Assembly: GCA_036320915.1 (NCBI GenBank)
Contig: JAXBDG010000006.1
Coordinates: 2,418,001 to 2,482,000, forward strand
Reading direction: 5' to 3'
DNA length: 64,000 nt
DNA from: Linnemannia elongata
Taxonomy: Eukaryota; Mortierellomycota; Mortierellomycetes; Mortierellales; Mortierellaceae
Below, in pieces: positions 1-13,608 of this stretch. The stretch's first letter is position 1, and each line of letters starts with the position of its first letter. The translations under genes and the position numbers were made by a program. The notes beneath the pieces are model-generated. The model was not told the DNA's origin. It did not search any database and was given only the letters and a program-made list of their open reading frames with translations.

Positions 1-53
1 GCAGTCTTGGTAGGAGGGGTGTTGCAGCAGGCGTCAGTGATTTGGATCTCCAT
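1..53 (-). CDS. N-terminal fragment of a probable dienelactone hydrolase family protein (cut by window edge)
   Basis: Read on the minus strand, an ATG at 53 opens a frame that runs off the left edge: 17 residues beginning MEIQITDACCNTPPTKT. The ACCNTPP stretch resembles the conserved N-terminus of fungal dienelactone hydrolase-like alpha/beta hydrolases (a CC followed by PP before the first strand). That is known for the family. The assignment here rests on these few residues only, so it is tentative. No catalytic residue is inside the window. Confidence 0.42.
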   Translation of the reverse strand, partial: MEIQITDACCNTPPTKT

Positions 54-891
54 TATTGCGCTTGGGTTGTTGCAGAGTGGAGGAAGTTGGCTTGTTGATT
101 TTGTTATCTTAGAAGGAAAGACAATGACTTCTTGAGGGGTCAAGCCTTCGTTTTATATCTGCAACTCGTCTTGGATTGACATGACTCTCCGCTTTGACCA
201 CCGTTTGAGAAAAATTGGACATGGGTCAAAACCATTTGACGAGATTTACGCCGCTCCTGGCGTCTAAAATACCCACTTTAGGAGCATGCATGCTCATTGG
301 TTTGAGGTCATCCACCCACTCTTTCCTGTATTTTCATTTCGCTTGCCTGTTGTCGCGTCAAAAAAAAACTAGCAGGTGTGTGTGTGTGTGTATGTTGCTT
401 GTTGGCGATCTGAACATGCACTTTGTCTCCGAGATTTGTTTTCGTTCATGCACGATTGAGAGTAATATTGCACTGCAGGACACTGTGTTTTATCCCTCCT
501 TCTGCAAGACGTAACTGCGCAAGTAAACAAACAAACAAAGTAAAAACGACGTGGCATGGGTTGTGTTGGCTCCAATGTATCCGATGCACGAGTTTATTTG
601 ATGCTTTGGTTCGCCTGGTGAACAGCGGACAAAAATGCAAAAACAACAGTTTTTGCCAGAAGATTAAGATTGCTCCGCGTAACTGAAGTTTGAAAAAAAG
701 GAGAGAATCCAGGACGATCACCGCAAAGTGGACGAAACGCGGGGGGTGAGCGAATGTCCAGACAGCAATAGACTCAGACTCCCGCGCTTTTGTTCTCCCC
801 TTGCGGTATGCAAGCAGAGCTCGCTTTAGCCCGCTGAACCCACTTATGTCTTGGCATTTTTTGTGGAAGGCTTACCATGAAGGCCATCCTC
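54..891. other. Intergenic, upstream of the left-edge gene
   Basis: No convincing gene. It holds a short GT dinucleotide run (about 376-391), an A-run near 361, and frames that code only for low-complexity peptides. It is probably the promoter of the minus-strand gene at the left edge plus the 3' flank of the OXLD1-like gene. Confidence 0.5.
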
Positions 892-1838
892 TCATGACCC
901 TTTGAGTTTCCGCTCGAGTTCCAAAAAAGCCTTCATGCCTGGATCCATGTCATTATCTTCGTCATTGGCGGACTGCGCATCGCCTGTAGAAGCGCCGTCA
1001 CCCTTGCCCTTTTTGGTGTTACTAATATTGGGAGGTGGTGGCAGTCCTGCTTTTGAGATCTCGTCTAGAACCTTGGCCAACTTGGCCTTGTACTCCTGAC
1101 GGTCCTCCTCGTATAAGTCGTATATGCAATGTGCACAACCACTATCGCAAAACAGAAAGAACAAGAACAGATGCAAATAACCAATCAGGAAAATTTTCCA
1201 ATACAAAGCGGCGTCTCTAAATGACAACAAACTCACGAGTTATGGTAGCAATAGATATAGGTACGTCGCCTAGTAAACGAAACATACCTCATGCAGCAAT
1301 CCTCTGCTCCTGGCGGCAATGGCTTAATAGGTACTTTGAATCCGTGATAGTCAGTCGACTCGCCTACTGGCGTTGAAAGTGTTGATCCGGTTCCAGTGAC
1401 AAAGCTGGCCGATCCAGTTGATGCTGCTCTCGGAAGGGTATTGTATTCGAGAGATGGCCTGGCCCTGGGTAAGGTGTTTCCATATCCTTTCTTGATCTCG
1501 TCTGCTGAAGGCGTAGCGGTGGCATCGTCCTTGTTATTATTGGGTATAGTAGGTGCTGAGGGATCGACCGAGATCTGCGGAGTTGTGTGATAATTCATGA
1601 CCTCGGTCCACCACCCGGTATAGCTTGGCTCGCGTGCTTCGATGGCTCGTCTCCGAATGCTGGTATCCTCCTGGTTATCATGGCTGCTACTTCCGGAATT
1701 GGTGTGAAGGTGAGCATTTGCTATTGCTGCTGCGCGGAGGGCTGAGTGAAGGAGAGGAGTCGTTGTTTGCCGCAGAATGCCTTGGAAGGAAAAGGGGAAT
1801 GTCGCTCTATGGCCAAGAGATCTCAGCGGTGTCACCAT
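892..1838 (-). CDS. OXLD1-like oxidoreductase-like domain protein, probably mitochondrial
   Basis: Two exons, 1838-1288 and 1141-892, give 266 residues; the intron splits an AG|T serine codon inside the key motif. The spliced product reads LPPGAEDCCMSGCAHCIYDLYEED near residues 176-197. This is the proline- and cysteine-rich signature of the small oxidoreductase-like family (human OXLD1), with cysteines at about 181, 182, 186 and 189. The N-terminus is rich in R, S and A with no acidic residue in the first 40, as expected of a mitochondrial presequence. The middle (about 60-170) is low-complexity. The C-terminus is charged and helical. The family's biochemical role is not established, and the name does not prove an enzyme. 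It lies head to head with MCY1, with 291 bp between the start codons. Confidence 0.82.
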
Positions 1839-2129
1839 GAGTTGTTCTGTGTGATGCGAGTGAGCTGTGTTGGGTGTGTATGTGAATGTGAAAGAGTTGA
1901 ATGTATGTTTGGTTCATGGGTATCCTGTACAGATCATGACTGATTCGTCCGTGTCCTCTGTTCGTTCGTAGCCTTTTATTGATGTAGAATGCTGAGCGAT
2001 TATGACGAAATTTATGAAACCTTCAGCCACGGGCAGTCAACCAACCAAACCCTCGTTTTGCTGACACAGCATTCAACATTTTCTTCTTTCCTTCTCCTTT
2101 TTTAGTGGCACCCGATCAACGAAACAACA

Positions 2130-3776
2130 ATGCTCGAGTCATTCTCGGACAAGAACAAGCACATCGCCATCGGTGCTGCGCTCGGCATCTTCTTCACCCT
2201 CTCCACCACTGCAGTCGTCCTCGCAACCCGGGGATCCCTCAACAACTACTCTGCACAACGACGCAATTCACACAATTCGGGAAAGCAAGGCCGGCGGCGG
2301 TCCTCGATCGGTGAAAACATCAGCAAACAGATCGCACTTCCAAAGGCCGAAAAGAACAGCCAGATCTGCGATGGTGTTGCCGGGCTTATTGGTGATACAC
2401 CCATGATGCGGATCAAATCTTTGAGCGAGGCAACTGGATGTGAGATTTTGGCTAAAGCAGAGGTACTTTGCCCTTTTTCTTTTATTCGCTGTGCTCCTTT
2501 ATTCAAGCCCCTTCAAGGTTAAGATGTAACTGCAGGAAGAGCAACTTTCTAACTTGCATATACTTTTATATCTAGTTCTTGAATCCAGGAGGAAGTACCA
2601 AGGATCGAGTCGCACTCAGCATGATCAACACTGCCGAGAAAGAACACATTCTGACACCAGGAAACGGATCAACCATCTTTGAAGGAACTGTTGGCTCGAC
2701 TGGAATCTCGCTGGCAATGATGGCTAAAGCACGCGGATACAACGCCTGGATCGTTATGCCCGATGATGTAGCATTGGAGAAATCTCAATTGCTCGAGAAG
2801 TTGGGTGCACATGTAGAAAAGGTTCGACCTGTCAGTATTGTCGATAAGAACCAGTTTGTCAACCTTGCCAAGCGTCGTGCTCAAGAGTTTGGCAAGGACG
2901 ATAATAGCAGCAACAGCGAGGAGTCATCAGCAGATGGCAGCCACAAGACTGGATTCTTTGCCGACCAGTTCGAAAACCTGGCCAACTTTGATGCTCATTT
3001 TACAACCACTGGACCCGAGATCTACAGACAGACCCAAGGAAATGTCGATGCCATTGTCATGGGTGCTGGTAAGTTCTTGACATGAACTTTGTCAAAAAAA
3101 AAAGTCTTGCCATAATGCCATTTTGTACGTACATGGCACTTGAACCTATGCCTTTTCAATATATTCCTTATAGGAACTGGCGGAACGCTCGCTGGTGTGA
3201 CAAAGTACCTAAAGGCGCTTCTCCCCGATCTCAGGGCATATCTCGTCGATCCCCAAGGATCAGGACTGTTCAACAAGGTCAAATACAACATCATGTACTC
3301 ACCCACAGAAAAGGAGGGCAAGAGGAAGCGCCATCAAGTCGACACTGTTGTGGAGGGTGTGGGTATCAACCGGTTGACTCGTAACTTTGCCATGTCGGAA
3401 GGATACATTGACGATGCTATTCGTGTAACAGATCAGGAGGCTGTTGACATGGCAAGGTATCTTGTGAACCAGGAGGGATTGTTTATTGGATCTTCATCAG
3501 CCGTCAACTGTGTCGGAGCAGTTAGGATTGCACGCGAGCTTGGCCCGGGTCATACTATCGTCACTTTGCTCTGTGACTCTGGTCATCGCCACTTGACCAA
3601 GTTCTGGTACGTCTCTGTCCGTGTCAACTTTGGAGGAAGTTCACGAGATGTTATGTCGTTCTAACTCGCCCCTTCTTTTCACATGCGCGACCTCTATCTT
3701 TAGGAATGACGAGTATCTCACCAAGCAGGGACTCATTGTCAAGGATGTCGTGGATAACTTGGATTTCATTGTATAG
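2130..3776 (+). CDS. MCY1: Cysteine synthase-like PLP enzyme, membrane-anchored (MCY1 type)
   Basis: Four exons, 2130-2462, 2576-3068, 3174-3606 and 3704-3776, give 443 residues. A hydrophobic segment at about 11-33 precedes the catalytic fold, matching yeast Mcy1, a cysteine synthase homologue on the mitochondrial outer membrane. The PLP fold is clear: NPGGSTKDR with Schiff-base lysine K120, an EGTVGSTG substrate loop, the GTGGT phosphate-binding loop near 276-280, and a GSSSAVN segment followed by LLCDSGHR. The family makes cysteine from O-acetylserine and sulfide; the substrate here is inferred. A serine- and acid-rich insertion at about 214-235 lies between the two subdomains and is probably a surface loop. 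The usual TSGNTG is VGSTG here, as in the Mcy1 branch. The 3' end converges on the next gene with only 52 bp between stops. Confidence 0.88.
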
Positions 3777-3828
3777 TAACATATCATGCACGCAATATAG
3801 ATGCTCTTTGTTTGTCTATCAGCCAAAG

Positions 3829-5154
3829 CTACTCTATGACGATGTCCTTGACAGGGATCAGCTCAAACTGGAAGGCCATAAAGATGATAGATGAGTCCTG
3901 CGACTTGATGATGTATGTCAGCGGCTAATCATTCCAAAGACAAACCAAAAAAAAAAAAAAAAAGACACCGGTTAGGAAAAAGCCCATGCATGATAATCAA
4001 TTGAAAGGCTCATGCATATTCATGCATATCACCGAAAGAATCTTTTACCTGACCGTCCCAATACTTGGTGATGTCAACGCTAAAGCCAGGAACCTTGAGC
4101 GTGAAGTTGGCGAAATCAAGATAGGGGTTGAAGAAGTCAAACCCGTAGACTTGATCGGGGCGGTAGCGATGCTTGACAAGATTGGCCTCCTTTGCAAAGT
4201 GCGATCGGCGTGCCGAGGCATTGAGGACTTTTGGTTGAGTCGGGGCCATAGTCAATTCCTCCTTTTTGTTCTCGTGCTGCCCGTGCGTGTGCGCGTGCGC
4301 AGTCTCTCCTTCCGACGTTGATGTTGCATCCTCGTGTTCCTCCTTATTGTAGTGACCCGGCCGGAAGAGCAAAGTGGTGTCCTCGACGATATGTTCACCC
4401 TGTGGTGAAGGCCATGGCGGGAGCTCATTTTCAAGACGCTCTTTATCTTCCTCCTGCCCGTGCTCTTCGACCTTCTTTTGTGTGGCCTTGTCGAGATGCC
4501 ATCCCGAGACGTTGACGGTGTTCATGGTTGCGATCAGGGGGCTGAAGGCCCAAGGGCGGTCGCAGTAGATATCTGCCTTGAGGCCTGGATCGATGAACTG
4601 GATGAACTTGAGTGCGACTGAAGAGAAGGGTGGTAGGCGCAATGGTTTCTCAAATTGATTCTATGATGGTCACGTAGCAGTGACATGCACAATCAGGAAA
4701 ATATGATATCAGCGGATAATACGCACTGGGAGAGGAGTGGTGGGCGAATTGCTTTCGAGTCGGAGTTACATCACAGAAGGAAAAAAAAAAAGTGACGAAC
4801 AAAATAAAAAGAGAGAGATGAACTTACACCAAAAACAACCTGTTCACCAGGCCACTCACGCTTGAACCTGCCCGAGATCTGGACAGAACTGAGGTTGCTG
4901 TCGCCCCCGGGGAGGGAGAACCAAGTGCTTTCCGGAATGATCCCTAGCGAGTCCTGTTCTTGGCCTTCCTTGTACCCAAAGGTCTTGTCGAGGCCCTTGA
5001 TGCGGACGACGATTTGGCCGATAAACTCGTCGGATTCGATCAAAGTAGGGTTGGCATCGTCGTTGACGGGGATTACTTTGAGGTCCTTTGGATTTGCGCT
5101 TGGTCCTGCGCTCACTCTGAGCCTGTAACGTGTTGGTGCTTCTGCGGGGGACAT
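3829..5154 (-). CDS. DUF1769 family protein (UPF0590-like)
   Basis: Three exons, 5154-4828, 4660-4049 and 3924-3829, give 344 residues. The last exon is small: it supplies the PLTYIIK strand that follows KYWDGQ, and reading through the donor instead gives a stop after 16 codons. Family landmarks are WPGEQVVFGNQFEKPL across the first splice site, DPGLKADIYCDRPWAFSPL, and FDFFNPYLDFANFTLKVPGF near the C-terminus. These match the fungal DUF1769/UPF0590 family as I know it; no function is established. An insertion of about 50 residues rich in E, H and T sits before the C-terminal block and is probably a disordered loop. Intron 2 carries an A-run at 3947-3963. It shares a 552-bp divergent promoter with BRO1. 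Confidence 0.78.
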
Positions 5155-5706
5155 TGTGGTTATTTTGTAGCTTCGGCTTTTGTAGCTGTTGGTGTATTAT
5201 TGGGAAGGTTGAGTTCAGGTGTAACGTTGCTGCTTGTTTGTTGTTTGTTCAAAAGGTAAGGTGAGCGTGTATGTGGGTATAAAGTAGAGTAGGAAAGGAA
5301 AGGAAAAGAAAAGCAAAAAGGAAAGCGAGTTTCGCGAAAGCATAAAATAGGAGCATTTACAATGATATCATGAGAGGGGGCGCACGCAGTCCATGCGATT
5401 GAAATCTCCTCAAACTAACGGTCACTTATCCACTGAGAATAGAGAGTGAGAGTGAGAGTGAGAGTGAGAAAAAGGGAGTGCGCATCGACCGTCGACCTTC
5501 CCTGTCTTCCTGAGAGAGTTGTGCGTTGTCTCTCTTTTTTATCTTTCCACTTTTCACACCCCGTTGTCGCCTTGTTCGCTTTTTGTATTCCCCCTTTACA
5601 CTCTCTTCCTCCTTTTCTCTCTTTTCTTTCATTCCTCATCACCTCTCCTCCCTACTAACAACACACACAACCACCTTCTCCACCCTCTTCTCATCTTACC
5701 AAAACC
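5155..5706. promoter_or_regulatory. Divergent intergenic promoter between the DUF1769 gene and BRO1
   Basis: It separates two start codons pointing outward. A GAGAGT repeat lies at about 5440-5470. A long C/T-rich tract fills 5530-5700 just upstream of the BRO1 ATG, which is typical of fungal core promoters. No specific operator is recognised. Confidence 0.55.
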
Positions 5707-8700
5707 ATGTCGCAGTCGCCCATGATATCTGTCCCTCTCAAGAGGACTGACGAGGTCGACTGGGTCACGCCCCTCAAAAGATATATCGCCGTTTCATACC
5801 AGGACGACCCCGAAAAGTACGCAGAAGAGGCCGGCACCATCCATCGTCTGCGCCAGGACATGCGTGGTGCAGGAAACGACTCCACTGGCAGAGACGTCCT
5901 CTACCGCTATTTTGGCCAGCTCGAGCTCCTCGACCTCCGCTTCCCTGTTGACGAAGCCCATATCAAAATTGGCTTCATGTGGTATGTGAGAAAAACGAAA
6001 CGGAGTCGTGTCGTGAGGGTTGTTATAAGGACGGGGTGAGGGGCGTGCTCTCGCTACCCTTTTGAGTTTGTGGGCTTTGAGGGATACGAAAAAGTAACTT
6101 GATTGCCACCAAGGACAGGAGCCAGGCGTTTATGAATACGTGTTCGTGGTGCCCTCCACTCGTTCTAAAATGCTCGATCGACGTACGCCATATGTTCACA
6201 CACGAAAAATGAAGAAAAAAGTCTTGGCGTATGCACTGACAAAGAAAAATATTCTTTGGTTTCTGGTACAACTTAGGTATGATGCGTTCACACAGAGACC
6301 GACCTCGCAATACTCTCTCGCCTTTGAAAAAGCCAGCACGATCTTCAACATTGCCTCCGTCCTCTCAGCCATCGCCACCTCTCAGACGAGGATCAACGAA
6401 CCCGAAGGTGTCAAAAAGTCCTTTCATTTTTACCAGGCTGCAGCCGGAATCTATACCTACATCAACGAGAACTTTTTGCATGCACCATCAACCGACTTGA
6501 GCAGGGACACCGTCAAAATGTTGGTCTCGCTGATGCTTGCCCAAGCTCAAGAGGTCTTTTGGGAAAAGACTCTCGCTGAAAAGAAGAAGCCACTGCTCAT
6601 CTCCAAGTTGGCCGCTCAGGTCGCCTGGGGATACCAGAACACCCTCGAGGCTATGGCGGATGGTGTCACCAAGCAAGTGTTTGAGAAGAATTGGCAGACT
6701 CTTTGCCAGGTAACGAATTGCTTTTGTTGTTCCGGACAATCGTCTCTGTGAATAGTGATATGGGATCATGGACAATGCTCTAATCGACTGCTCTTTTCAA
6801 TTTTTCACCCTTGACTCTTTAGATCAAAGCAAAGCTGTTCACAGCTATCGCGCAATACTACAGGTCAATGGCAGCAGAGACAGATTCCAAGTGGGGCGAG
6901 ATGGTGAGCAGAATTCAAATTGCAGAGACGGCAGTCAAGGATGCTGAGAAGCAGGCCAAGAGTTTCGCCTCAGGATTCAGTCAGAGCTCCCACCCAACCG
7001 TGACGTTGACTCAGGAAGGAGCAACCACCCTGCATGAGATCACAAAGTCCCACCTGGCGATCATCACAGAGAAGAAGGCTCAGGCTATCCGGGACAACGA
7101 CATGATTTACCATGAAGCCGTCCCAGCAGAAGGAGCACTGCCCGCCCTCGAGAAACTGAATGCGACAAAGCCGTTGCCCATCTCAGAGCTGTACACCCAG
7201 AGTGAGATCCAAAAGGTCATTGGACCAGACACTTTCCAACGCCTCATCCCATTGTCGGTACACGAGTCATCCAGTCTGTATTCAGAAGAGAAGGCCAAAC
7301 TTGTTCGTGCGGAGGCTGAAAAGTGCGAGACTGCTAACCAGGAGCTGTCGAGCGCACTAGAGTACATGAACCTGCCTGCTGGACTCGAAAAGTTCAAGAA
7401 CAACGCCAACGGAGGTCAGGATGCCTCTCTCGATAGTCTGGCCGTCCCACCCTCAGCCGTCAAGGAGGTGGCTGACTTTATTCAGGCTCAGGAGGTTGGA
7501 GGCGAATCAGTTGCAGATCTGATTTCAACCTTGGACCGCCTCAAGTCAGGAACAAGGGAATCGCTGGAGAATGCCAACCTGTCGTTGGATGAAGAGCGCA
7601 GTCAATGCGAGACCCTCAGAGTAAGGATTCTTGACAATTATTTGTTATGACGCTGAGGTGACTAGAACTTTGTGTACTCCATCGATCTAACTCACGATTG
7701 TTGGTCATTTATCTTCTAGGCCAAATATGCTGACCTCTGGACTCAACGCCCATCAGGACCATTGACGCAGGTGTTCAGGACGGACTCTAGGGCCTTGATG
7801 GAGTCGATTGACAAGGCCTCAGCATCAGATCACAACCTGACTCGATCCTTTGACCAGATTGCCAACAATGTTATGGTGCTCCGCGAAGGACGCGAGGGAG
7901 GTGCTTTGGAACAGCTTTTCGCCCGCATTGTTGTGGATGCTAGCAAGAACAGAAAGGGTTCAACTCGTTCGGATAACAGCCTGTTGGATGTGGAGGACAG
8001 TGGTGAGAGTGAGGCGATCTTGAGGACCGTGGCCAAGGTTGAGGACGTGATGGCCAAGCTCAAGAAACTGAAGCAGGAGCGCATGGAAACTCTTGAGGAC
8101 ATGAAAGTCAAGGTATGTTCACCCCTTGGTGTTGCTGTTATGAAATTACACAAAAAAATTAGCATAGATGAGTTGACAGCAGTTTCTAACACTCGTATGC
8201 TCTTTTGTAACACATTAGACGCAACAAGACGATATCTCTAACCTCTTGATCTTGAACAAGAAGAGTTCTGGTATCGAGCCGCAGCTCTTTGCACAGGAAC
8301 TCGAAAAGTTCCGGCCCCACCAGACCAGGGTGACTGCCACCATTCACCACCAACACGTCTTGATGCAGGAGCTCACAGCGCACTACAAGGAGTTGATGAA
8401 CAGGCAGGAAGCCAGAAGCCTTCAGGAAGTCTGGGATACAACCGAGAGAAAAAGACAGGCGATGTCAGATCAGCTGATCAAGACAAAGGGCTCCTACATT
8501 GCGGTCAAGGATGGCTACAATAAGGGAATCCGCTACTATGAGGATCTGAATGTACAGGTGCAGGATTTGGTCAAGGCAGTCGATCAGTTCTGCCGGTCCA
8601 GAAAGGACGAGCGCAGTATGTTGGAGAGACAGGTGCTTGCTACTCAGTCCGAGCGCGGATCCCAAGCACTCAAGGATCAATTGTCGAGACTCGGTAGTGT

Positions 8701-10000
8701 CTCTTCTCCACCTCCCAGTTCCCTTCCTATCGACGCCATGGCGAATATGAATCTGGGAGGCGCTAACCGAGGACCAGGACCTGCACCTGCAGCACCATCA
8801 ATCCCTCAGTGGGCACCAGTGTCTGCTGCTCCCGCTCCCTACGCCCCAATGAGCTCTGCTCCCACTGCCCCCTCGTTCGCACCTCAACACTCTACTCCTC
8901 CAGCGACAAACCCGCATTACGGAGCACCTTCGCCGGCAACACCTCAGCAAATCACTCCTCAGTCTCAAACACCGTCGATGATTATTCCCAACACTGGTCC
9001 ATTTGCTCTGCCATCGCCCCAGGCGCCTCATCAGCAACCTATGCAACCTATGCAGCCCATGCAACCATCTCTGCAGCAGCAGCAGCAGCAGCAGCCTTTG
9101 CAGCGTCAGGGAAGCTATAATCTGCCTTCGCCAGCCCAGCAACTTCAACAGCCTGCTCGATCGTTCACTCAGCCAACATTTACGCAGGCTCCCATGCAAT
9201 CTCCTCAGCAGCAGCAGCAAGTTCCTCAACAGCAGTACCAGCCTATGCAACCTCAGCAGCAGCAGCCTCAGCAACAGTTCCAACAACCCCAGCAACAGTT
9301 TCAACAGCCTCAACAGCAATTTCAACAACAACCCCAACAGCAGCAACAGTACCGGCCAGTTTCACAGCCTCAGTACCAACAACAGCAGCCGCTCTCGCAA
9401 CCTCAGCAAAGCTCTGGCATGTACCAGCCCAATACGCCTCAGAACCAGTTCCAGTCAATGGCACCTGCGCCATTCCAGCAGCAACAGCAGCCGATGCAAC
9501 CTCTACAGCAGCAGCAGCAACAACAACAGCAGCCCCAAGTCCAATCTCCTTATCAACAACAGCAACAGCCAGCCTTTGGTCATCAACAACCACAGCAGCT
9601 ACAGCAACAGTACCAACAACCAGCTTTGCAGCAGCAGCAGCCTCAACAGCAGGCGTATCAACAGCCTCAGCAACAAGGTGGATATGCCCCATACCCCCAG
9701 CAGCAGCAGCAGCCACAGCCACATCCACAGCCACAGCAGCCACAGTTCCAGCAGCAGCAAGTTCCTCAGCAGCAGCAGTACCAGCAGCCACAGCAACAAC
9801 CAATCCAGCAACAACAGCCATATCAACAGCAGTATGGAGGTGGTTTCCAGCAGCAGCAGCAACCATACCAGCAGCAGCCATTACAACAGCAACAGCAGCA
9901 GCCAATGCAGCCACAACAGCAGCAGTTTAACCAGGGTGGATATGCGCCCTTGCAACCACTTCAGCCAACTGGCTACCGCCCCAACTCGCTTCTCGATTAA
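5707..10000 (+). CDS. BRO1: BRO1/ALIX-family endosomal sorting protein with a very long Q-rich tail
   Basis: Five exons, 5707-5981, 6277-6709, 6823-7620, 7720-8112 and 8219-10000, give 1226 residues. Residues 1 to about 390 form a BRO1 domain: the start MISVPLKRTDEVDW, then SLAFEKASTIFNIASVLSA and AAGIYTYI. About 400-790 is the V-shaped helical domain. From about 794 the protein is Pro/Ala-rich, and from about 915 to 1203 it is almost pure Q with P, Y and M. Bro1/ALIX binds ESCRT-III (Snf7) and acts in multivesicular-body sorting; its paralogue Rim20 acts in pH signalling. Yeast Bro1 has about 844 residues, so the excess here is the Q tail. Rim20 cannot be excluded by eye. The protein ends TGYRPNSLLD. 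Confidence 0.9.
9074..9930 (+). repeat. CAG/CAA-rich low-complexity coding repeat (polyQ tail of BRO1)
   Basis: Within the last BRO1 exon, CAG and CAA codons alternate with CCT, ATG and TAC codons in runs of 3-8 glutamines. The mixture of CAG and CAA shows it is not a pure trinucleotide expansion. All three forward frames and an antisense frame stay open here only because of composition, so long alternative frames in this interval are artefacts. Confidence 0.9.
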
Positions 10001-11144
10001 AGCAGCGAATATTAATGTGTTGAATTAAAAAAATCGCTTCTTTGTATTTCATCAAAATGTGCCGTAGCTCTTTACTCTTTCACTGTAGAGACGATGGTTG
10101 TTGATGTGGATTCCAAACCAATTTCATTGCCAACACTACAGCAATCGAGCATCTTGAGGATACCCTGAGGTAGCCCACTCCCTAGTGCGACAGCGTCAGT
10201 GCTTGCAGTGGAACTGGGTCTGATGCGAGACGTGGCATGAACACGAACGCGCAACAATTCATGAGACATCCACTTCGCGACAGGACCAATGACAAGGTCG
10301 CTGGCATCGGTAGCATTGGTTTTGGAGGACATGGCATCTTCACCAATAAGTGGATCGACACCATATTCAGCAACAAGTCACCACGATCAACAACGACTCC
10401 ATTCACAGCATTCCTTTGAATGGTGGCGATAGAAACCAAGTAGGTGTTTGGTTTTGACTTTTTACTTGGATCATAAGAATGGAATGAATACCGTGACAGG
10501 AACAAGGAAGTTCCGCATTTGTATATTTTACGGACTCTTTTTTTTTTTTGAGTATGCGATCCATAGAGATGAACCCAACACGCTTCGGACAATGGAGCGC
10601 AGATTGGAAGATTGGGAAGAGGAACAAGAAGAAGAACGAGAAGAGGGAGAGGATGATGACTCGATGTGTCAAGCCCATAAGCGCCCACGAATTAAAAAAG
10701 AAAAAAAAAAAAAAAAAAACTCACGCCACCAATTTTTTAGTTGCAATTGGGGTGTGCTTCCTTAAGGGTGTTCAATTGAAGGGCAAGAAGAGAGAATCAG
10801 GCCACAGCGCAAAAAGCCAACGGTTGGGTGCCCCGAGTCCCTTCGTCGTTCTAATATGAGCTGACCTTTTTTTTTATTTTATTTTCTCCCTTCACACTCT
10901 GACTGACGACAAACTCTGTACCAGAGAGCTAACACTCCCCTACCCCTCTCCTCCCTCTTCACACCTTCAATACGCAACAACAGAGATGCGGAGTTTTGTT
11001 GGTCCTCTGGTGGTCGCCCTGGGTGTCATCACTTTTTCTTATTTCTCGTCTTCTCATCATAAAACCTCTTCTCTTTTCTCTTCCTCCCCCTCTTCTTTTC
11101 ATTCAACCCCAACCAACACCAACATACCACCAACTCATCCAACA
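10001..11144. other. Intergenic, BRO1 3' flank to ERG20 promoter
   Basis: Mostly non-coding. It contains one possible small minus-strand frame at 10072-10332 (listed separately), an A-run near 10695-10719, and T/C-rich stretches at 10866-11140 just before the ERG20 start. The latter look like promoter or 5' leader. Confidence 0.5.
10072..10332 (-). CDS. Possible small ORF or terminal exon, function unknown
   Basis: An open frame of 86 codons on the minus strand begins MSSKTNATDASDLVIG and ends STVKE. Unlike its surroundings it has balanced composition (VIGPVAKWMSHELLRVRV, then TDAVALGSGLPQGIL). The frame stays open 15 codons upstream of the ATG (back to about 10377) before meeting a stop, so it could be the last exon of a spliced gene. 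I found no convincing upstream exon and do not recognise a family. Confidence 0.3.
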   Translation of the reverse strand: MSSKTNATDASDLVIGPVAKWMSHELLRVRVHATSRIRPSSTASTDAVALGSGLPQGILKMLDCCSVGNEIGLESTSTTIVSTVKE

Positions 11145-13377
<2,233 letters not shown>

Positions 13378-13608
13378 ATTCGATTTACTTGATGTTTCCC
13401 GTCTCTTTCTTACTGCATCCCCACTCATCCCCGCCGCCATATATATATACTCCAAACAAAAATAAAATGCGATAGAAGCTGTTGATAAAAAGTACAAAAC
13501 GAACATAAACATGTATTTGATGGAAGAAATGGATGCTGAATATGAGGAATATGAGATAATGGGGACATGAATGAGAAGTAGGAAGAGAAGGAAAGGAGAT
13601 ATAAGTTA

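Noticed and set aside
9003..10028. Long overlapping frames on both strands across the glutamine-coding region (Ser/Asn-rich forward, Ala/Val- or Leu-rich antisense).
   Set aside because: They arise from CAG/CAA periodicity; the frame encoding BRO1 is continuous with upstream conserved exons.
10986..11144. N-terminal hydrophobic extension of ERG20 from an upstream in-frame ATG, resembling a signal anchor.
   Set aside because: The extension is low-complexity leader sequence; the family length and start are met by the ATG at 11145.
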